Program-made: the position numbers and the translations under genes | DNA from: JAJKIP01 sp040509055 | GTDB lineage: Bacteria > Bacteroidota > Bacteroidia > Chitinophagales > Chitinophagaceae | Length of the DNA: 26,090 nucleotides | NCBI GenBank assembly: GCA_040509055.1 | Contig: JBEVLT010000191.1 | Span: forward strand, 1-26,090 | Direction of reading: 5' to 3' | The notes under the pieces: generated by a model | The model's database searches: none | What the model was told of the DNA's origin: nothing | What the model saw: only the letters and a program-made list of their open reading frames with translations | Part shown: piece by piece, positions 1 to 8,420 of the stretch | How positions within the stretch are numbered: the stretch's first letter is position 1 | Layout: every line of letters begins with the position of its first letter

Positions 1-54
1 TACAAAGATGACAACCGGGTATTGGAGCCCTTTAAGAGCCGGATGGGAATGTAA
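1..54 (+). CDS. 3' end of an unidentified plus-strand gene
   Basis: Frame 1 is open from the window edge to a TAA at 52-54 and encodes 17 residues (YKDDNRVLEPFKSRMGM). Frame 3 stops at once and frame 2 stops at 55-57, and non-coding AT-rich DNA follows, so this is plausibly the C-terminus of a gene entering from the left. The tail is too short to assign a family. Confidence 0.35.
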   Translation, partial: YKDDNRVLEPFKSRMGM

Positions 55-220
55 TTAAATCTGGATTAGAGGGAGATTGGAATGTTAGAAGGGGATTAAA
101 AAACGTAGCGAGTGCCGCGGAAGGGGCGAACCATTAATATGGCAGAAACTCTCAATAATCAACACGCAATGATCAATTTTCAGTCTACGCACTTTTCAAC
201 AGGATGTTCTTCCCTGAGTA

Positions 221-248
221 TTGTGTATTGAATGTTGTGTATTGAATA
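221..248. repeat. 14-bp tandem repeat, two copies
   Basis: The unit TTGTGTATTGAAT plus one base occurs twice in direct tandem (221-234 and 235-248), differing only in the last base. It lies in the 239-base gap between the end of the first gene and the 3' end of the histidine kinase gene. I see no gene or clear terminator in this gap (55-293). Confidence 0.6.
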
Positions 249-293
249 TTTTATCCAACGCGATTCCTGGACGATGAACTCCTGACTCCCGCC

Positions 294-1676
294 CTACACA
301 CCACCCTTCTCAAGCGGTAAATGCAGGTGCACGATCGTGCCCTGGCCGGGGCGGGACACCACGTCGATCCTCCCTTTGTGCAGCCGGATGATATTGTAGG
401 AAAGCGGCATGCCGATGCCATAGCCTTCATAGGCCTGGGTATTGGAAGCGCGGAAAAAGGGATCATAGATATGCTTCAGCTCTTCGGCCGGGATGCCGAT
501 GCCCTCGTCGGTCACGGTAATGATCGCTTCTTTACGGGCGAAAGAAAGCTCCAGCGACACTTCTTTATTATCGGAATACTTGCAGGCATTCAACACGATA
601 TTCCCGACGGCGATCTTCAGCAGGTCATCGCTGCCGGTACAGAACATTGCATTTTCGTCATCAGGCAGCTGCAGCAGAAGCACCCTTACGCGATTGTCGG
701 GGAGAATGGAGTCGATATTTTCTTTTACCCCATACACCAGCTCATCCATCCGTACAGGCCGCCAATCGATCTTTTGCCCGTCAAAACCCGTTTGCGCCAG
801 TCCCAGCAGGCCCCTGATCAGCAGCTGCAGCTTTTCCGCCTGGGAAATGACCTGCTGAAGGCTTTGCCGGTATTCGGCCGTGCTGCGTTCTTTTGATAAG
901 GCATAATCCGCTTCCCCTACGATGGCTGTCAGTGGTGTCCGCAGCTCATGCGAAGCATTGCTGATAAAATTATTCTGCGTTTCAAAAGCCATCTCGATGC
1001 GGTCGAGCATCTGGTTGAAGGTCCGCACCAGCTCCGCGATCTCATCAGTGCCTTCCGGGTGCTCCAGCCGCAGGTGCAGGTTGTTTTCGTTGATCTGGTT
1101 CACCTTGTTGTTGATCACCCGGAACGGGCGAAAGGTGCGCCGGGAAAAATAATAGCCGATCAGGAAGATGACCAGCACAGCCGCTGTCATGGACACGATC
1201 ATGATATTGCGCAGATCTCCCATCAGCTCGATACCGTAACCGTTCGTGGCCGATTTGATCACGATAAAATTCCCTGTCTCGTCGCGGTACAGGATACCCG
1301 CATAGTGGCGGAACCGGGTTTCGCGGAACACCGTGTTGCCGCCGGCTTCCAGGATGGCGGAAAGATAAGAAGCCGGTATTTCCGGCGCCGGTTTGGGGTC
1401 AAATTGCTTGCCGCTGCTGTCTACCTTGAAAATAAAGGCCTTCTCATCGGTCAGCCGTTCCAGGTATTCCCGCTGGATCTTCCGGAAGGCTTCGGTAGAC
1501 AGCTCATTCTGCTCAAAACGGAATTTGGCGGAGATACGGGCCCGGAGCTCCACCCGCTTGTTGAAATCCCGGTGGGCCGCTTCATCCACAAAATAATACA
1601 CCACCAGGCCCAGGATGACGAAGAAGGTGCTGGTGAGCGCCGTGAATAAAAGGGTGGTTTTTGTCTGGATCTTCAT
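294..1676 (-). CDS. Two-component sensor histidine kinase (HAMP, HisKA, HATPase_c)
   Basis: This 460-residue inner-membrane kinase should autophosphorylate on His and pass phosphate to the regulator encoded just upstream. A first membrane segment (about 8-29) and a second (about 158-177) bracket a periplasmic sensor region of about 130 residues. A HAMP domain follows (about 178-230). The H-box SNASHELRTPLTA carries His243. The N-box (NIVLNACKYSD, about 359-369) and G-boxes (DEGIGIP near 390 and GYGIGMPLS near 418) are intact, so it looks catalytically competent. The ATG at 1674-1676 is 7 bases after the regulator's stop, so the two genes form one operon. The layout is like CusS/QseC or RprX-type kinases. 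The signal cannot be read from the sequence and no obvious target gene is adjacent. Confidence 0.93.
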   Translation of the reverse strand: MKIQTKTTLLFTALTSTFFVILGLVVYYFVDEAAHRDFNKRVELRARISAKFRFEQNELSTEAFRKIQREYLERLTDEKAFIFKVDSSGKQFDPKPAPEIPASYLSAILEAGGNTVFRETRFRHYAGILYRDETGNFIVIKSATNGYGIELMGDLRNIMIVSMTAAVLVIFLIGYYFSRRTFRPFRVINNKVNQINENNLHLRLEHPEGTDEIAELVRTFNQMLDRIEMAFETQNNFISNASHELRTPLTAIVGEADYALSKERSTAEYRQSLQQVISQAEKLQLLIRGLLGLAQTGFDGQKIDWRPVRMDELVYGVKENIDSILPDNRVRVLLLQLPDDENAMFCTGSDDLLKIAVGNIVLNACKYSDNKEVSLELSFARKEAIITVTDEGIGIPAEELKHIYDPFFRASNTQAYEGYGIGMPLSYNIIRLHKGRIDVVSRPGQGTIVHLHLPLEKGGV

Positions 1677-1683
1677 GGCAGCA

Positions 1684-2361
1684 TCAGGATACTTTCAGCA
1701 TATAGCCCATACCGATCACGGTCTGGATAAATTTCTGCGCCGGGTCCTTATCAAGCTTTTTGCGCAGGTAGTTGACATACACATCCACCACGTTGGTGCC
1801 CATGTTGAAGTCGATGCCCCATACATGTTCCAGTATCTCTACGCGGGAGACCACGCGGTTGCGGTTTTTCAACAGGTATTCCAGCAGGCGAAATTCGGTG
1901 GACGTCAGGTTGACCTGCTCATCCCGGTAGCGAACGATGCGGGCATGAAGGTTTACCGACACGGCGCCGAGGCGGATCACTTCTTCTTCCTTAAAATGCA
2001 ATTGCTTGCGGCGGTGGAGGGAATGCAGCCGGGCTTCCAGTTCGGCCAGCTTGAACGGTTTGACCAGGTAATCATCGCCACCGGTATGCAGGCCGGCCAC
2101 GATATTCTCGGTGGTACCCAGCGCCGTCAGAAAAAGAATGGGCGTCAGTACATGCTGCTGCCGCAGTTGCCGGCAAACTTCCATACCGCTGAGATGGGGC
2201 AGCATGATATCCAGGATCATCACATCGAAAACGTGCGTGGTAGCGAGCTGCAGGCCCAGGCGCCCATCGGTGGCCACGGTTATTTCATGGCCCTTTTCCT
2301 GCAATCCCTTGTTGATCACACCTGCCACATGCGGCTCGTCCTCTACCAGTAATACCTTCAT
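1684..2361 (-). CDS. OmpR/PhoB-family response regulator
   Basis: The 225-residue DNA-binding regulator is paired with the histidine kinase downstream. The receiver domain (about 1-118) has the acidic pair E7/D8, phospho-acceptor Asp51 (VMILDIMLP) and Lys101 (LVKPF). The C-terminal winged helix (about 128-224) has the family signature LTSTEFRLLEYLL, then the recognition helix and VVDVYVNYLRKKLD. I chose the ATG at 2359-2361 (MKVLLVEDE) over the in-frame TTG three codons upstream, because receivers of this family begin with this strand. The kinase starts 7 bases after its stop. A TAnnTTTG match ends a few bases before the ATG, suggesting a promoter very close to the start. Confidence 0.93.
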   Translation of the reverse strand: MKVLLVEDEPHVAGVINKGLQEKGHEITVATDGRLGLQLATTHVFDVMILDIMLPHLSGMEVCRQLRQQHVLTPILFLTALGTTENIVAGLHTGGDDYLVKPFKLAELEARLHSLHRRKQLHFKEEEVIRLGAVSVNLHARIVRYRDEQVNLTSTEFRLLEYLLKNRNRVVSRVEILEHVWGIDFNMGTNVVDVYVNYLRKKLDKDPAQKFIQTVIGMGYMLKVS

Positions 2362-2367
2362 CGCCTG

Positions 2368-2375
2368 CAAAATTA
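2368..2375 (-). promoter_or_regulatory. Candidate Bacteroidota -7 element before the response regulator
   Basis: On the minus strand this reads TAATTTTG, an exact match to the Bacteroidota -7 consensus TAnnTTTG. It lies 6 bases before the ATG, so the transcript would be nearly leaderless. I found no convincing TTTG -33 element at the usual spacing, so chance is possible. Confidence 0.25.
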
Positions 2376-2595
2376 AGACGGGGAATGGGAGAATGGTAGA
2401 GATTAAAATTTTCTAATCTGATGTAAAATCAGTTGGGAAACGGTGGGCGGATATAGCCTGCCTGAGGGTATGCTCTGCCTGGAACAAACCGTTGCTTCAT
2501 TTGAACGCGTATAGCACTGCAGCCTTTTAATAAATACCCGGATGTCCTGTTATAAGGCTACCTTACACTGTTCGGCCGTACCCTTAAACTAAAAA

Positions 2596-2943
2596 ATGCT
2601 TCCATTCAACAAGTACCTGGTTAAAAATACCGACCGGTTCGACCCGGCGGGCTTCTCCTCGGTTACTGAAGAGGTCGTTGCGATCAATGCACAAACCGGG
2701 CACCTGCCGGTACTTTTCAAAGCGGAAATCATTGTCACCTACCTGAAAGATCATTGTCTTCAAAACAATTGGATAAAGGAAAATCGGGGGTTGACAGAAC
2801 TTGTCATCTCGGGGTCGCTGTTCACAGGCCATATTGAATTGCTCTTTGAGTCCTGCCGCAACAATCCCGGTTTTCGCAAAGACCTCGAAAGCTATTTAAA
2901 GGAAGAGTTTACGGCAAAAACGATCTCCCTGGAACAGCGATAA
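2596..2943 (+). CDS. Hypothetical protein, 115 residues
   Basis: I do not recognise this protein. It starts with MLPFNKYLVKNTDRFDPAGF and ends TAA at 2941-2943. It has no signal peptide or membrane segment, has regular alternation of hydrophobic and charged residues, and has a single Cys in each of the segments DHCLQNN and FESCRNN. It therefore looks like a small soluble mixed alpha/beta protein. It is the only plus-strand gene among minus-strand neighbours, with a 225-base gap upstream (2371-2595) that must hold its promoter. The opposite-strand frame across it (2584-2832) lacks protein-like features, and the composition of this frame favours a real gene. No partner is evident from context. 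Confidence 0.6.
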   Translation: MLPFNKYLVKNTDRFDPAGFSSVTEEVVAINAQTGHLPVLFKAEIIVTYLKDHCLQNNWIKENRGLTELVISGSLFTGHIELLFESCRNNPGFRKDLESYLKEEFTAKTISLEQR

Positions 2944-2962
2944 AGCAACCTGGCCCCGTTAC

Positions 2963-4597
2963 TTATCCTTTTCCAGGCAATGCCTGCGCAGACTGCAAAT
3001 CGTTAATATCCATCGTCCGTTCTACTTCTTTGATGGCCGTGGCGCTAAATGCTCCTTGCTGGTGAAGCCTGAGCAGCAGCTCACGCTGAAATTGGGCGAT
3101 CCTTAGTTGTGCCTGCTGCACAGAAGTAAGCGGGGTTTCCGCTGATTCTTCCTGCGTATCCTCGTTTTGTTTATGCGTTTGTATCTCCGTTGCCAGTTGT
3201 TTGGCAAGCGCTTCGTATTTCTTTTTAAGCTGGTCTTTGAACCGGCTGCCCGGCCCCGCAACACATTCCTCATCGATAAAATGCAAGGTGCTGTTGACGA
3301 TCAGCAATTGGAGCTCCCGCTTTTCCCGGCCTTCGTCTGCTGCCGGCTTTACCCCTAACAATCTTACCAGCGGCTGCAATGACAACCCCTGCACCACCAA
3401 CGTAATAAAGATCACGACAAAGCAAAGGAACAGGATCATGGCCCGTTGCGGAAAAGCGGTACCGTTGTATAGCGTAAGCGGGATGGCGAGCGCTGCCGCC
3501 AGCGAGATGATGCCGCGGGTGCCGGTCCATGAAATGATCAATACATTTTTCCAGGTGGCCTCATCATCTCGTTCGAAAGAGGCTGCCAGGCTTTTTCCGT
3601 TCCCCCTGAATAATTTTGCAGCATAAGCGCCGGCAAACACCCATATGATGCGCACCAGGATGGTAATGGCGCTGATCAGGATGCCATACCCGATCAGCTG
3701 CGGTAACGTATAGCTGGATAATTGCTTTAAAATGTCCGGCAATTGCATCCCGATCAGGATGAAGACAAAGCCGTTCAGTAAGAACATCAGGGTATCCCAA
3801 ACCACTCTTGCCCGCATCCGGGTCTGGTAGGTAAATATTTCATGCGAGTGCCAGGAGATGAAGAGGCCGGTGCTTACAACGGACAATATACCTGATGCAT
3901 GCACCTGCTCGGCGGCCAGGTATGCTAAAAACGGCGTCAGCAGGGTAAGCCCGGTTTCTACCGACGGGCTATTCCTGATTCTTTTATGCGCTGCAACCAG
4001 CAGGTAGCCGATGACCAGGCCAATGGCGATACCTCCGCCCGCAACCAATAAAAACTGTAGCCCTGCCTGCCAGACTACAAAGCTCCCGGTGGTAACGGCT
4101 GCCAGCGCATAACGATAGGCGATCAGGGCAGAAGCATCGTTGACCAGGCTTTCCCCTTCCAGGATGGTGATCACCCGTTTATTCAGGCCCAGCCCTTTAA
4201 TAATGCCTGTTGCAGCCACGGCATCCGGCGGAGAGACAATGGCGCCCAGCAAAAAAGCCAGCGGCCAGCTAAAGCCTGGTATGAAATAATATGCCGTAGC
4301 CGCTACTGCAACGGTGGTAAAAAAAACAAGGCTGACCGCTAATGCCGAGATGGGTCGTATATCGGTTTTAAAGTCGCGCCAGGAGGTGCGGAAAGCGGCA
4401 TCGTAAAGCAGGGGCGGTAAAAAAATGACAAACACCACCTCAGGGTCCAGCACCAGGTCGGGCAATACGGGGATAAAGCCGATGGCCAGCCCAGCCACTA
4501 CAAAAAAAACGGGATGCGGAAGCCGTATCTTTTCAATCAGCGCGGACAGGCTGATCAGCACCGTCAATATAAAGATAACAACGCCGAATTTTTCCAT
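2963..4597 (-). CDS. Na+/H+ antiporter, CPA1 (NhaP/YjcE-like) family
   Basis: This 544-residue inner-membrane exchanger should swap Na+ (or K+) for protons and serve pH and salt homeostasis. About twelve hydrophobic segments fill residues 1-410. The family core is present: PHPVFFVVAGLAIG (about 28-40), FLPPLLYDAAFR (about 59-70), GAIVSPPDAVAATGI (about 118-132), and the ion-binding Asn153-Asp154 pair in GESLVNDASALIAY. The late motif WTGTRGIISLAAALAIP sits near residue 365. A charged cytoplasmic tail of about 130 residues (from about 410), rich in Glu, Gln and Lys, is typical of the bacterial CPA1 branch and may regulate activity. The gene stands alone: the 115-residue gene converges on it with a 19-base gap, and 176 bases separate it from the next minus-strand gene. 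Confidence 0.93.
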   Translation of the reverse strand: MEKFGVVIFILTVLISLSALIEKIRLPHPVFFVVAGLAIGFIPVLPDLVLDPEVVFVIFLPPLLYDAAFRTSWRDFKTDIRPISALAVSLVFFTTVAVAATAYYFIPGFSWPLAFLLGAIVSPPDAVAATGIIKGLGLNKRVITILEGESLVNDASALIAYRYALAAVTTGSFVVWQAGLQFLLVAGGGIAIGLVIGYLLVAAHKRIRNSPSVETGLTLLTPFLAYLAAEQVHASGILSVVSTGLFISWHSHEIFTYQTRMRARVVWDTLMFLLNGFVFILIGMQLPDILKQLSSYTLPQLIGYGILISAITILVRIIWVFAGAYAAKLFRGNGKSLAASFERDDEATWKNVLIISWTGTRGIISLAAALAIPLTLYNGTAFPQRAMILFLCFVVIFITLVVQGLSLQPLVRLLGVKPAADEGREKRELQLLIVNSTLHFIDEECVAGPGSRFKDQLKKKYEALAKQLATEIQTHKQNEDTQEESAETPLTSVQQAQLRIAQFQRELLLRLHQQGAFSATAIKEVERTMDINDLQSAQALPGKG

Positions 4598-4650
4598 TTG
4601 CAGGGATACGCTGAAGGGATGTGGGATAGTAAAATATCAGAAAGGCTGCC

Positions 4651-4683
4651 GGGATAAACAGCGGATTTCCGGGTATTTATCCC
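4651..4683. repeat. Imperfect hairpin upstream of the antiporter gene
   Basis: GGGATAAA (4651-4658) and TTTATCCC (4676-4683) are perfect inverted 8-mers around a 17-base loop. They lie between the 51-residue membrane gene and the antiporter start. There is no T-run suited to an intrinsic terminator, so it could be a leader structure or chance. Confidence 0.3.
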
Positions 4684-4773
4684 TGGATCAAATCACTGTA
4701 AGGTAGTCTTTAAACAGGCAATACGCCGGTATTTCCGGCAGGGGTGTGCCCGGACAGGTTTGCTTGCAGAACT

Positions 4774-4929
4774 TTAGCGGGATTTTTTCTCTGAGAAATA
4801 CCGCATCACGATCAGCACCAGGCCCATGACCAGCAAAATATGGATAGCAGCAGCGGCATGAAACCAGATAACGCCAATGAGCCATCCTGCAATCAGCAGC
4901 AGACCAACGATATAAAGCAGTTTTCCCAT
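4774..4929 (-). CDS. Lmo0937-family small membrane protein (DUF5670-like), 51 residues
   Basis: The 51-residue peptide MGKLLYIVGLLLIAGWLIGV... matches the short two-helix Lmo0937 type, in which a LLY-(I/V)-containing helix is followed by a W-x-IG turn, an H-(I/L)-LLV second helix and a basic tail (here RYFSEKKSR). Two membrane segments are visible (about 4-22 and 27-42). Function is unknown; family members are often found near stress-response genes. I use the ATG at 4927-4929. The frame stays open further upstream to an ATG at 5052, but that extra 41-residue part is not protein-like and would spoil the family's usual length. Confidence 0.75.
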   Translation of the reverse strand: MGKLLYIVGLLLIAGWLIGVIWFHAAAAIHILLVMGLVLIVMRYFSEKKSR

Positions 4930-5258
4930 AAATCTTGTTCTTGTTTTTAGCTGCCTGTCAGCGATTGGCCTTGTGCATACGAAGGAAGCAGGTGAAAGTT
5001 GACATTGTAACACCAAAACGCGAAGAATAGTTCGCGGAAGCTGATCAGACATTCACTTCCGGTTGGCAATATGGTGTCCATCAAGGCTGCCTGCACGCCA
5101 CAGAACAGGCATGCTCCGCTTTTTTAGTCCCTCAAAGAAGTCGATGAAACGGCTATGCCTTTTCCTTCCAGAGTAGCGGGCTGAACCATTGGTATCCTGC
5201 CGTTGGGGTAAAGTTTCGCTACCGGCGGAAAAGATGACAATACGGAATTGAATACCCC

Positions 5259-5275
5259 CGGTTAGAGTCTAACCG
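5259..5275. repeat. 17-bp perfect palindrome
   Basis: CGGTTAGAGTCTAACCG is an 8+1+8 inverted repeat in the gene-poor stretch 4930-5716. No T-run flanks it, so it is not an obvious terminator. It could be an operator or a relic of a mobile element edge, but nothing else supports either. Confidence 0.4.
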
Positions 5276-5423
5276 TTAACCGAGATGATAATTGTGTCAA
5301 ATTGCAGGGCCGGATCTCCCTTGTAGCCAGTCTGTCGGCTTCCTGGCCAACCGTTCGGATTTTCCGAATTGCTGATGGCGACGTATGCAGTGCTTGCTTA
5401 ACAGAAATGACCCTATCTGCCAC

Positions 5424-5629
5424 ATTAAGAACGGAAAATTTCCAGGTATTCTTTGAATACAAGAACCTGTTTCTTTTAAATCCCGTGGTTTCCGCAAGCA
5501 TTTCTGCTTTTGTAAAATCATCGATCATTTTATAGGACGATACCAGCGAGAGACCAGTGCTTCCGCTACCTGCTGTGCTGTTACCACGTTTGCGTAAATC
5601 CCGGTTAAATCGGGGTGTTGAAAGATGAT
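5424..5629 (-). pseudogene. Frameshifted remnant of a Fic-family protein C-terminus
   Basis: This is the only protein-like signal in the 787-base stretch 4930-5716. On the minus strand, one frame (5629 to 5528) encodes IIFQHPDLTGIYAN then VVTAQQVAEALVSRWY, resembling the F-x-HP-Y ... T-x-x-TA helical segment after the Fic core. It ends at a TGA overlapping an ATG at 5526-5528. The neighbouring frame then continues with MIDDFTKAEMLAETTG and FKRNRFLYSKN, which fits the family ending (I-x-x-L-x-x-x-x-I-L-x-E-x-TG-x-x-RNR-x-(F/Y)-x-(F/Y)). Two pieces of one family, in order, in adjacent frames suggest a single frameshift in a decayed gene. The catalytic HPFxxGNGR core is absent. Assignment rests on motif recall only. 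Confidence 0.5.
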
Positions 5630-5716
5630 TCAGGCTCGGCAAATCCGGGACGACCCCTGGCAATTGCCTTTATGAAGACTGACTGCCTATTGTACAAGAA
5701 TAAAATAAGAGGAAAG

Positions 5717-8386
5717 CTACAACTTCCGTATCCTCACCTCATCCAGCATCGCCTGGTTTATTGCTTCGTTCATGTTGGCATTATGATCTGTTAATTGCAG
5801 GCTGATCGTGTGACGACCGGATGCAAGATTTAACCGTACCGGGTTGGAATACCCCCAGTTGCTCCACTCATCTTTGCCCCTTTGGGGAAACAGCAGCGTG
5901 CCAGCCGTACGTCCATCGACCACCAGCGTGCGCAGCGCACATTTATTGTCCGTATTGGAGGGCCCGTTTCCATTGGCATAGCGGATGTCCAGCGCAAAAT
6001 CGCCGGCAACAGGTATATCAACCGTGAACGTAACAATTCTATTTTTCTCCGTAGATATTTCGATGAAACCCTTGCCCATGTACCCATTATACGGATAAGC
6101 GGCAGGCGCCGTCACCTCCTCAAGTTGGTACACAATGTCCGGCACGCCCGGCACCACTACCGGCTCGCCGGCAAAAGAAGTAATGCCTTCCTTGTCCACG
6201 GCCATCACCTGGTAACGACCCACTTCGCCGGGCGGCAGGGTGAAACCGGGAGTAGTGAGCTCTTTCCACAACACACCATTGCGCAGCAGGCGATAACCTA
6301 CGGCTCCATCCACAGCCTGCCAGCTAAACTTATTTTTTTCAATCGTCATTACCGGCGCCGGCAGTGTAAACCGTACCGGCAGCTTGTTGATGCCCCGGGT
6401 CCAGGCAGCATGCAGGCTATCGAGAATGATGGTAACGGTATGTTTCCCCTGCAGTGTAGCCGGCAATTCGGGCAATTGTTCTTTACCATCTACCAAAAAC
6501 GACCCGATGCGATTGCCCCACCCCTCCATGTTGATATCCAGCACCGCCCCCCGATAATGGAATCCCTGCAGGCTGCGACGCCCCTTCAGCGCTTCCGGCA
6601 CAAAAGGATAGAACGACAAACGGCTCTCCTGATACTGCATGCCAAAGAGCAGGCTGTACACGATACCCAGGTTACCGGACAGGCTCCAGAGCATGTTACT
6701 GGAGTTAATCTGGGTACCGGCAAAATCGCCGTTCTCCGCCACAAAGTTCTCCTTGTTGGTTGCAAACAAGGCTGCCGGCCGGTAAATGGCTGCAATGCCT
6801 TCCATCACCGCCTCTTCGTTGCCGGCCTTTGCCGATGCCAGCATCCAGTACGCCTGTACAAAGGGCCAGATACCGTTGTTGTGATAGGGCGGTATGCCCG
6901 GTATCTGCGGATAAATGCAGGGAATGCCATAGGGGGTCGCCGGCGTATGCCGCACCACCTGCCGCTGCCGGCTGCTGTCGGCAATGCCAAACAATACGCA
7001 AAGCGCTTCGCCCAATGCTTCAGCTCTTGGAGAAATCACTTGATCGATGCGGCCATAGCGGTACTGCCCGTAATACTGCTGTTGCGGCAGCCACAGGTAC
7101 TGATTGATTCCGTTTTTGATCTGCCCCGCAATAGCATCATGCTTCTGCTCTGTGGCCGGGTCATGCAGCAGCCGCGCCATCTGTGCCAGCACCCAATTGG
7201 CCTTGTAATGCACGGCATTGGTGCCCAGGCACTGCGATTCGAAAATATCGGCGGGTTGCATCCATTTGGGATAGGTTTGCTCCCGCCAGTCGAGGAAAGA
7301 AGACTCTCCTTTCACCAGCCCCGTGGTTTTGTCATAAATATTCGCCAGGTCGTCTTCCAGCGAGTTCTTGATAATCGTATATGATTCCTGCAGCCAGTTG
7401 TGGTCACCCGTCACTTTATATAATTCCCAGGCGGCAATGGCCCAGACCATGCGGTCGGTGCTTACCGGCCAGGCGCCGCCTGTGCCCGTGTCCTGGATGA
7501 TTTTGTTCTTCTTCGACACCTTTCGCAGCAGGCTGTACCGCGCCACCTCCGGCTGCAGCTGCGCCATGGCGAGGATAATGCTGTAGCTGATATCACGGGT
7601 CCAGACGCCGGCCCACTCCTTGCCGGTGCGGAAGGTGCTGTCCGGCTCGATGGCATTCACCATTTCTTCCAGCGACAGGTTATACAACGCATCCGAAAGC
7701 GGGTAAGGCGATTGGTACCGCGGGTAAGCCGACAAATCCTTCGATTGCTTCCATTCCGCAGCGGTGAGTTTATCATCTTCCGGGCGGTTCAGGTCGAGTA
7801 CCACTTCGTAAATACCATCGCCATCCGCATCGGTAAGCTGCAGGTCGGGATGATGTACCAGGTTGTCAAAATCCCAGATCAGCGGTGCGGCATTCCCGGC
7901 CACGTACAGCCCTTTAAAATCCTGTTTATAAATCCTTGTCTGGTCAAAGGCCGTGTAATAGCCTTTTTCTTTCCATTGGCTCAGCACAGGCCGCATATCC
8001 ACCCGTATTTTTAGCTTCATCCCGGGTTGCAGGAAGCCGGCCGGTTGCGGCTTGGTCTCGCGCAGCGGGGTACCAAAGGTGATCAGCGGGGTTTCGGCAT
8101 ACAGGCTTTTGCTATCGCAGTGAAAGATATGATCGGTGCCGCTGGCCATCTCGTTGTCCTTGCCATTGATGCTGAACTTGAAGGTGATCACGGAGCTCCT
8201 GAACGCATTGGCCGGGCTCTTGTAATCAGACAGGAGATGACCGGGCTCCATCACCCGCGCCGTATATTGTGCCTGTACCACGCGATCGGCATACACCGAA
8301 TACGCATCCGACTGCCAGAGCGGGAGCTGCGCCTGTATCCGCAGGCAGGAAAATAAAATCACAGCAACAATGACCCGTTTATTCAT
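5717..8386 (-). CDS. Multidomain (alpha/alpha)6-barrel glycoside hydrolase (MGH1/GH63-like)
   Basis: An 889-residue secreted or periplasmic exo-acting glycosidase, last gene of the Sus-type operon. A signal peptide (1-19, ending RIQAQ) leads into an N-terminal beta region (about 20-215) with a calcium-type DADGDG loop (187-192). The helical barrel (about 225-630) contains GVWTRDISYSIILA with Asp265, the typical position of a catalytic or substrate-contacting acid in six-hairpin glycosidases, then DTGTGGAWPVSTDRMVW and NNGIWPFVQAYWM. An Ig/Fn3-like module (about 670-750) and a CBM6/35-like jelly-roll (about 752-889, starting VYQLEEVTA) end the protein. The start ATG gives a good signal peptide, and the gene begins 34 bases after the GH31 stop. 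Substrate is not certain; GH63-type alpha-glucosidase is the closest idea, and a rhamnosidase-like or other barrel enzyme is possible. Confidence 0.85.
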   Translation of the reverse strand: MNKRVIVAVILFSCLRIQAQLPLWQSDAYSVYADRVVQAQYTARVMEPGHLLSDYKSPANAFRSSVITFKFSINGKDNEMASGTDHIFHCDSKSLYAETPLITFGTPLRETKPQPAGFLQPGMKLKIRVDMRPVLSQWKEKGYYTAFDQTRIYKQDFKGLYVAGNAAPLIWDFDNLVHHPDLQLTDADGDGIYEVVLDLNRPEDDKLTAAEWKQSKDLSAYPRYQSPYPLSDALYNLSLEEMVNAIEPDSTFRTGKEWAGVWTRDISYSIILAMAQLQPEVARYSLLRKVSKKNKIIQDTGTGGAWPVSTDRMVWAIAAWELYKVTGDHNWLQESYTIIKNSLEDDLANIYDKTTGLVKGESSFLDWREQTYPKWMQPADIFESQCLGTNAVHYKANWVLAQMARLLHDPATEQKHDAIAGQIKNGINQYLWLPQQQYYGQYRYGRIDQVISPRAEALGEALCVLFGIADSSRQRQVVRHTPATPYGIPCIYPQIPGIPPYHNNGIWPFVQAYWMLASAKAGNEEAVMEGIAAIYRPAALFATNKENFVAENGDFAGTQINSSNMLWSLSGNLGIVYSLLFGMQYQESRLSFYPFVPEALKGRRSLQGFHYRGAVLDINMEGWGNRIGSFLVDGKEQLPELPATLQGKHTVTIILDSLHAAWTRGINKLPVRFTLPAPVMTIEKNKFSWQAVDGAVGYRLLRNGVLWKELTTPGFTLPPGEVGRYQVMAVDKEGITSFAGEPVVVPGVPDIVYQLEEVTAPAAYPYNGYMGKGFIEISTEKNRIVTFTVDIPVAGDFALDIRYANGNGPSNTDNKCALRTLVVDGRTAGTLLFPQRGKDEWSNWGYSNPVRLNLASGRHTISLQLTDHNANMNEAINQAMLDEVRIRKL

Positions 8387-8420
8387 AGGAAGAAAATTAA
8401 GTAATGAGAAAAGACAGGTG

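Noticed and set aside
1615..2352. 245-codon plus-strand frame over the response regulator
   Set aside because: The minus strand carries an unmistakable OmpR regulator; this is its mirror.
2596..2943. Toxin or antitoxin role for the 115-residue protein
   Set aside because: No partner gene overlaps or adjoins it in the same direction and no toxin or DNA-binding motif is visible.
4725..4739. GCCGG-TATTT-CCGGC hairpin as a terminator
   Set aside because: The stem is only 5 bp and no T-run follows on either strand.
4930..5052. N-terminal extension of the 51-residue membrane peptide
   Set aside because: The added 41 residues are not protein-like and exceed the usual length of the family; the inner ATG fits.
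5262..5663. 133-codon minus-strand frame as an intact gene
   Set aside because: Only a middle part resembles a Fic C-terminus, and the preceding part of that family is in another frame, so a decayed gene fits better.
5882..7384. 500-codon open frame on the plus strand
   Set aside because: It lies wholly inside the glycosidase gene on the other strand and its product is rich in Arg, His and Gln with no domain pattern, typical of a shadow frame.
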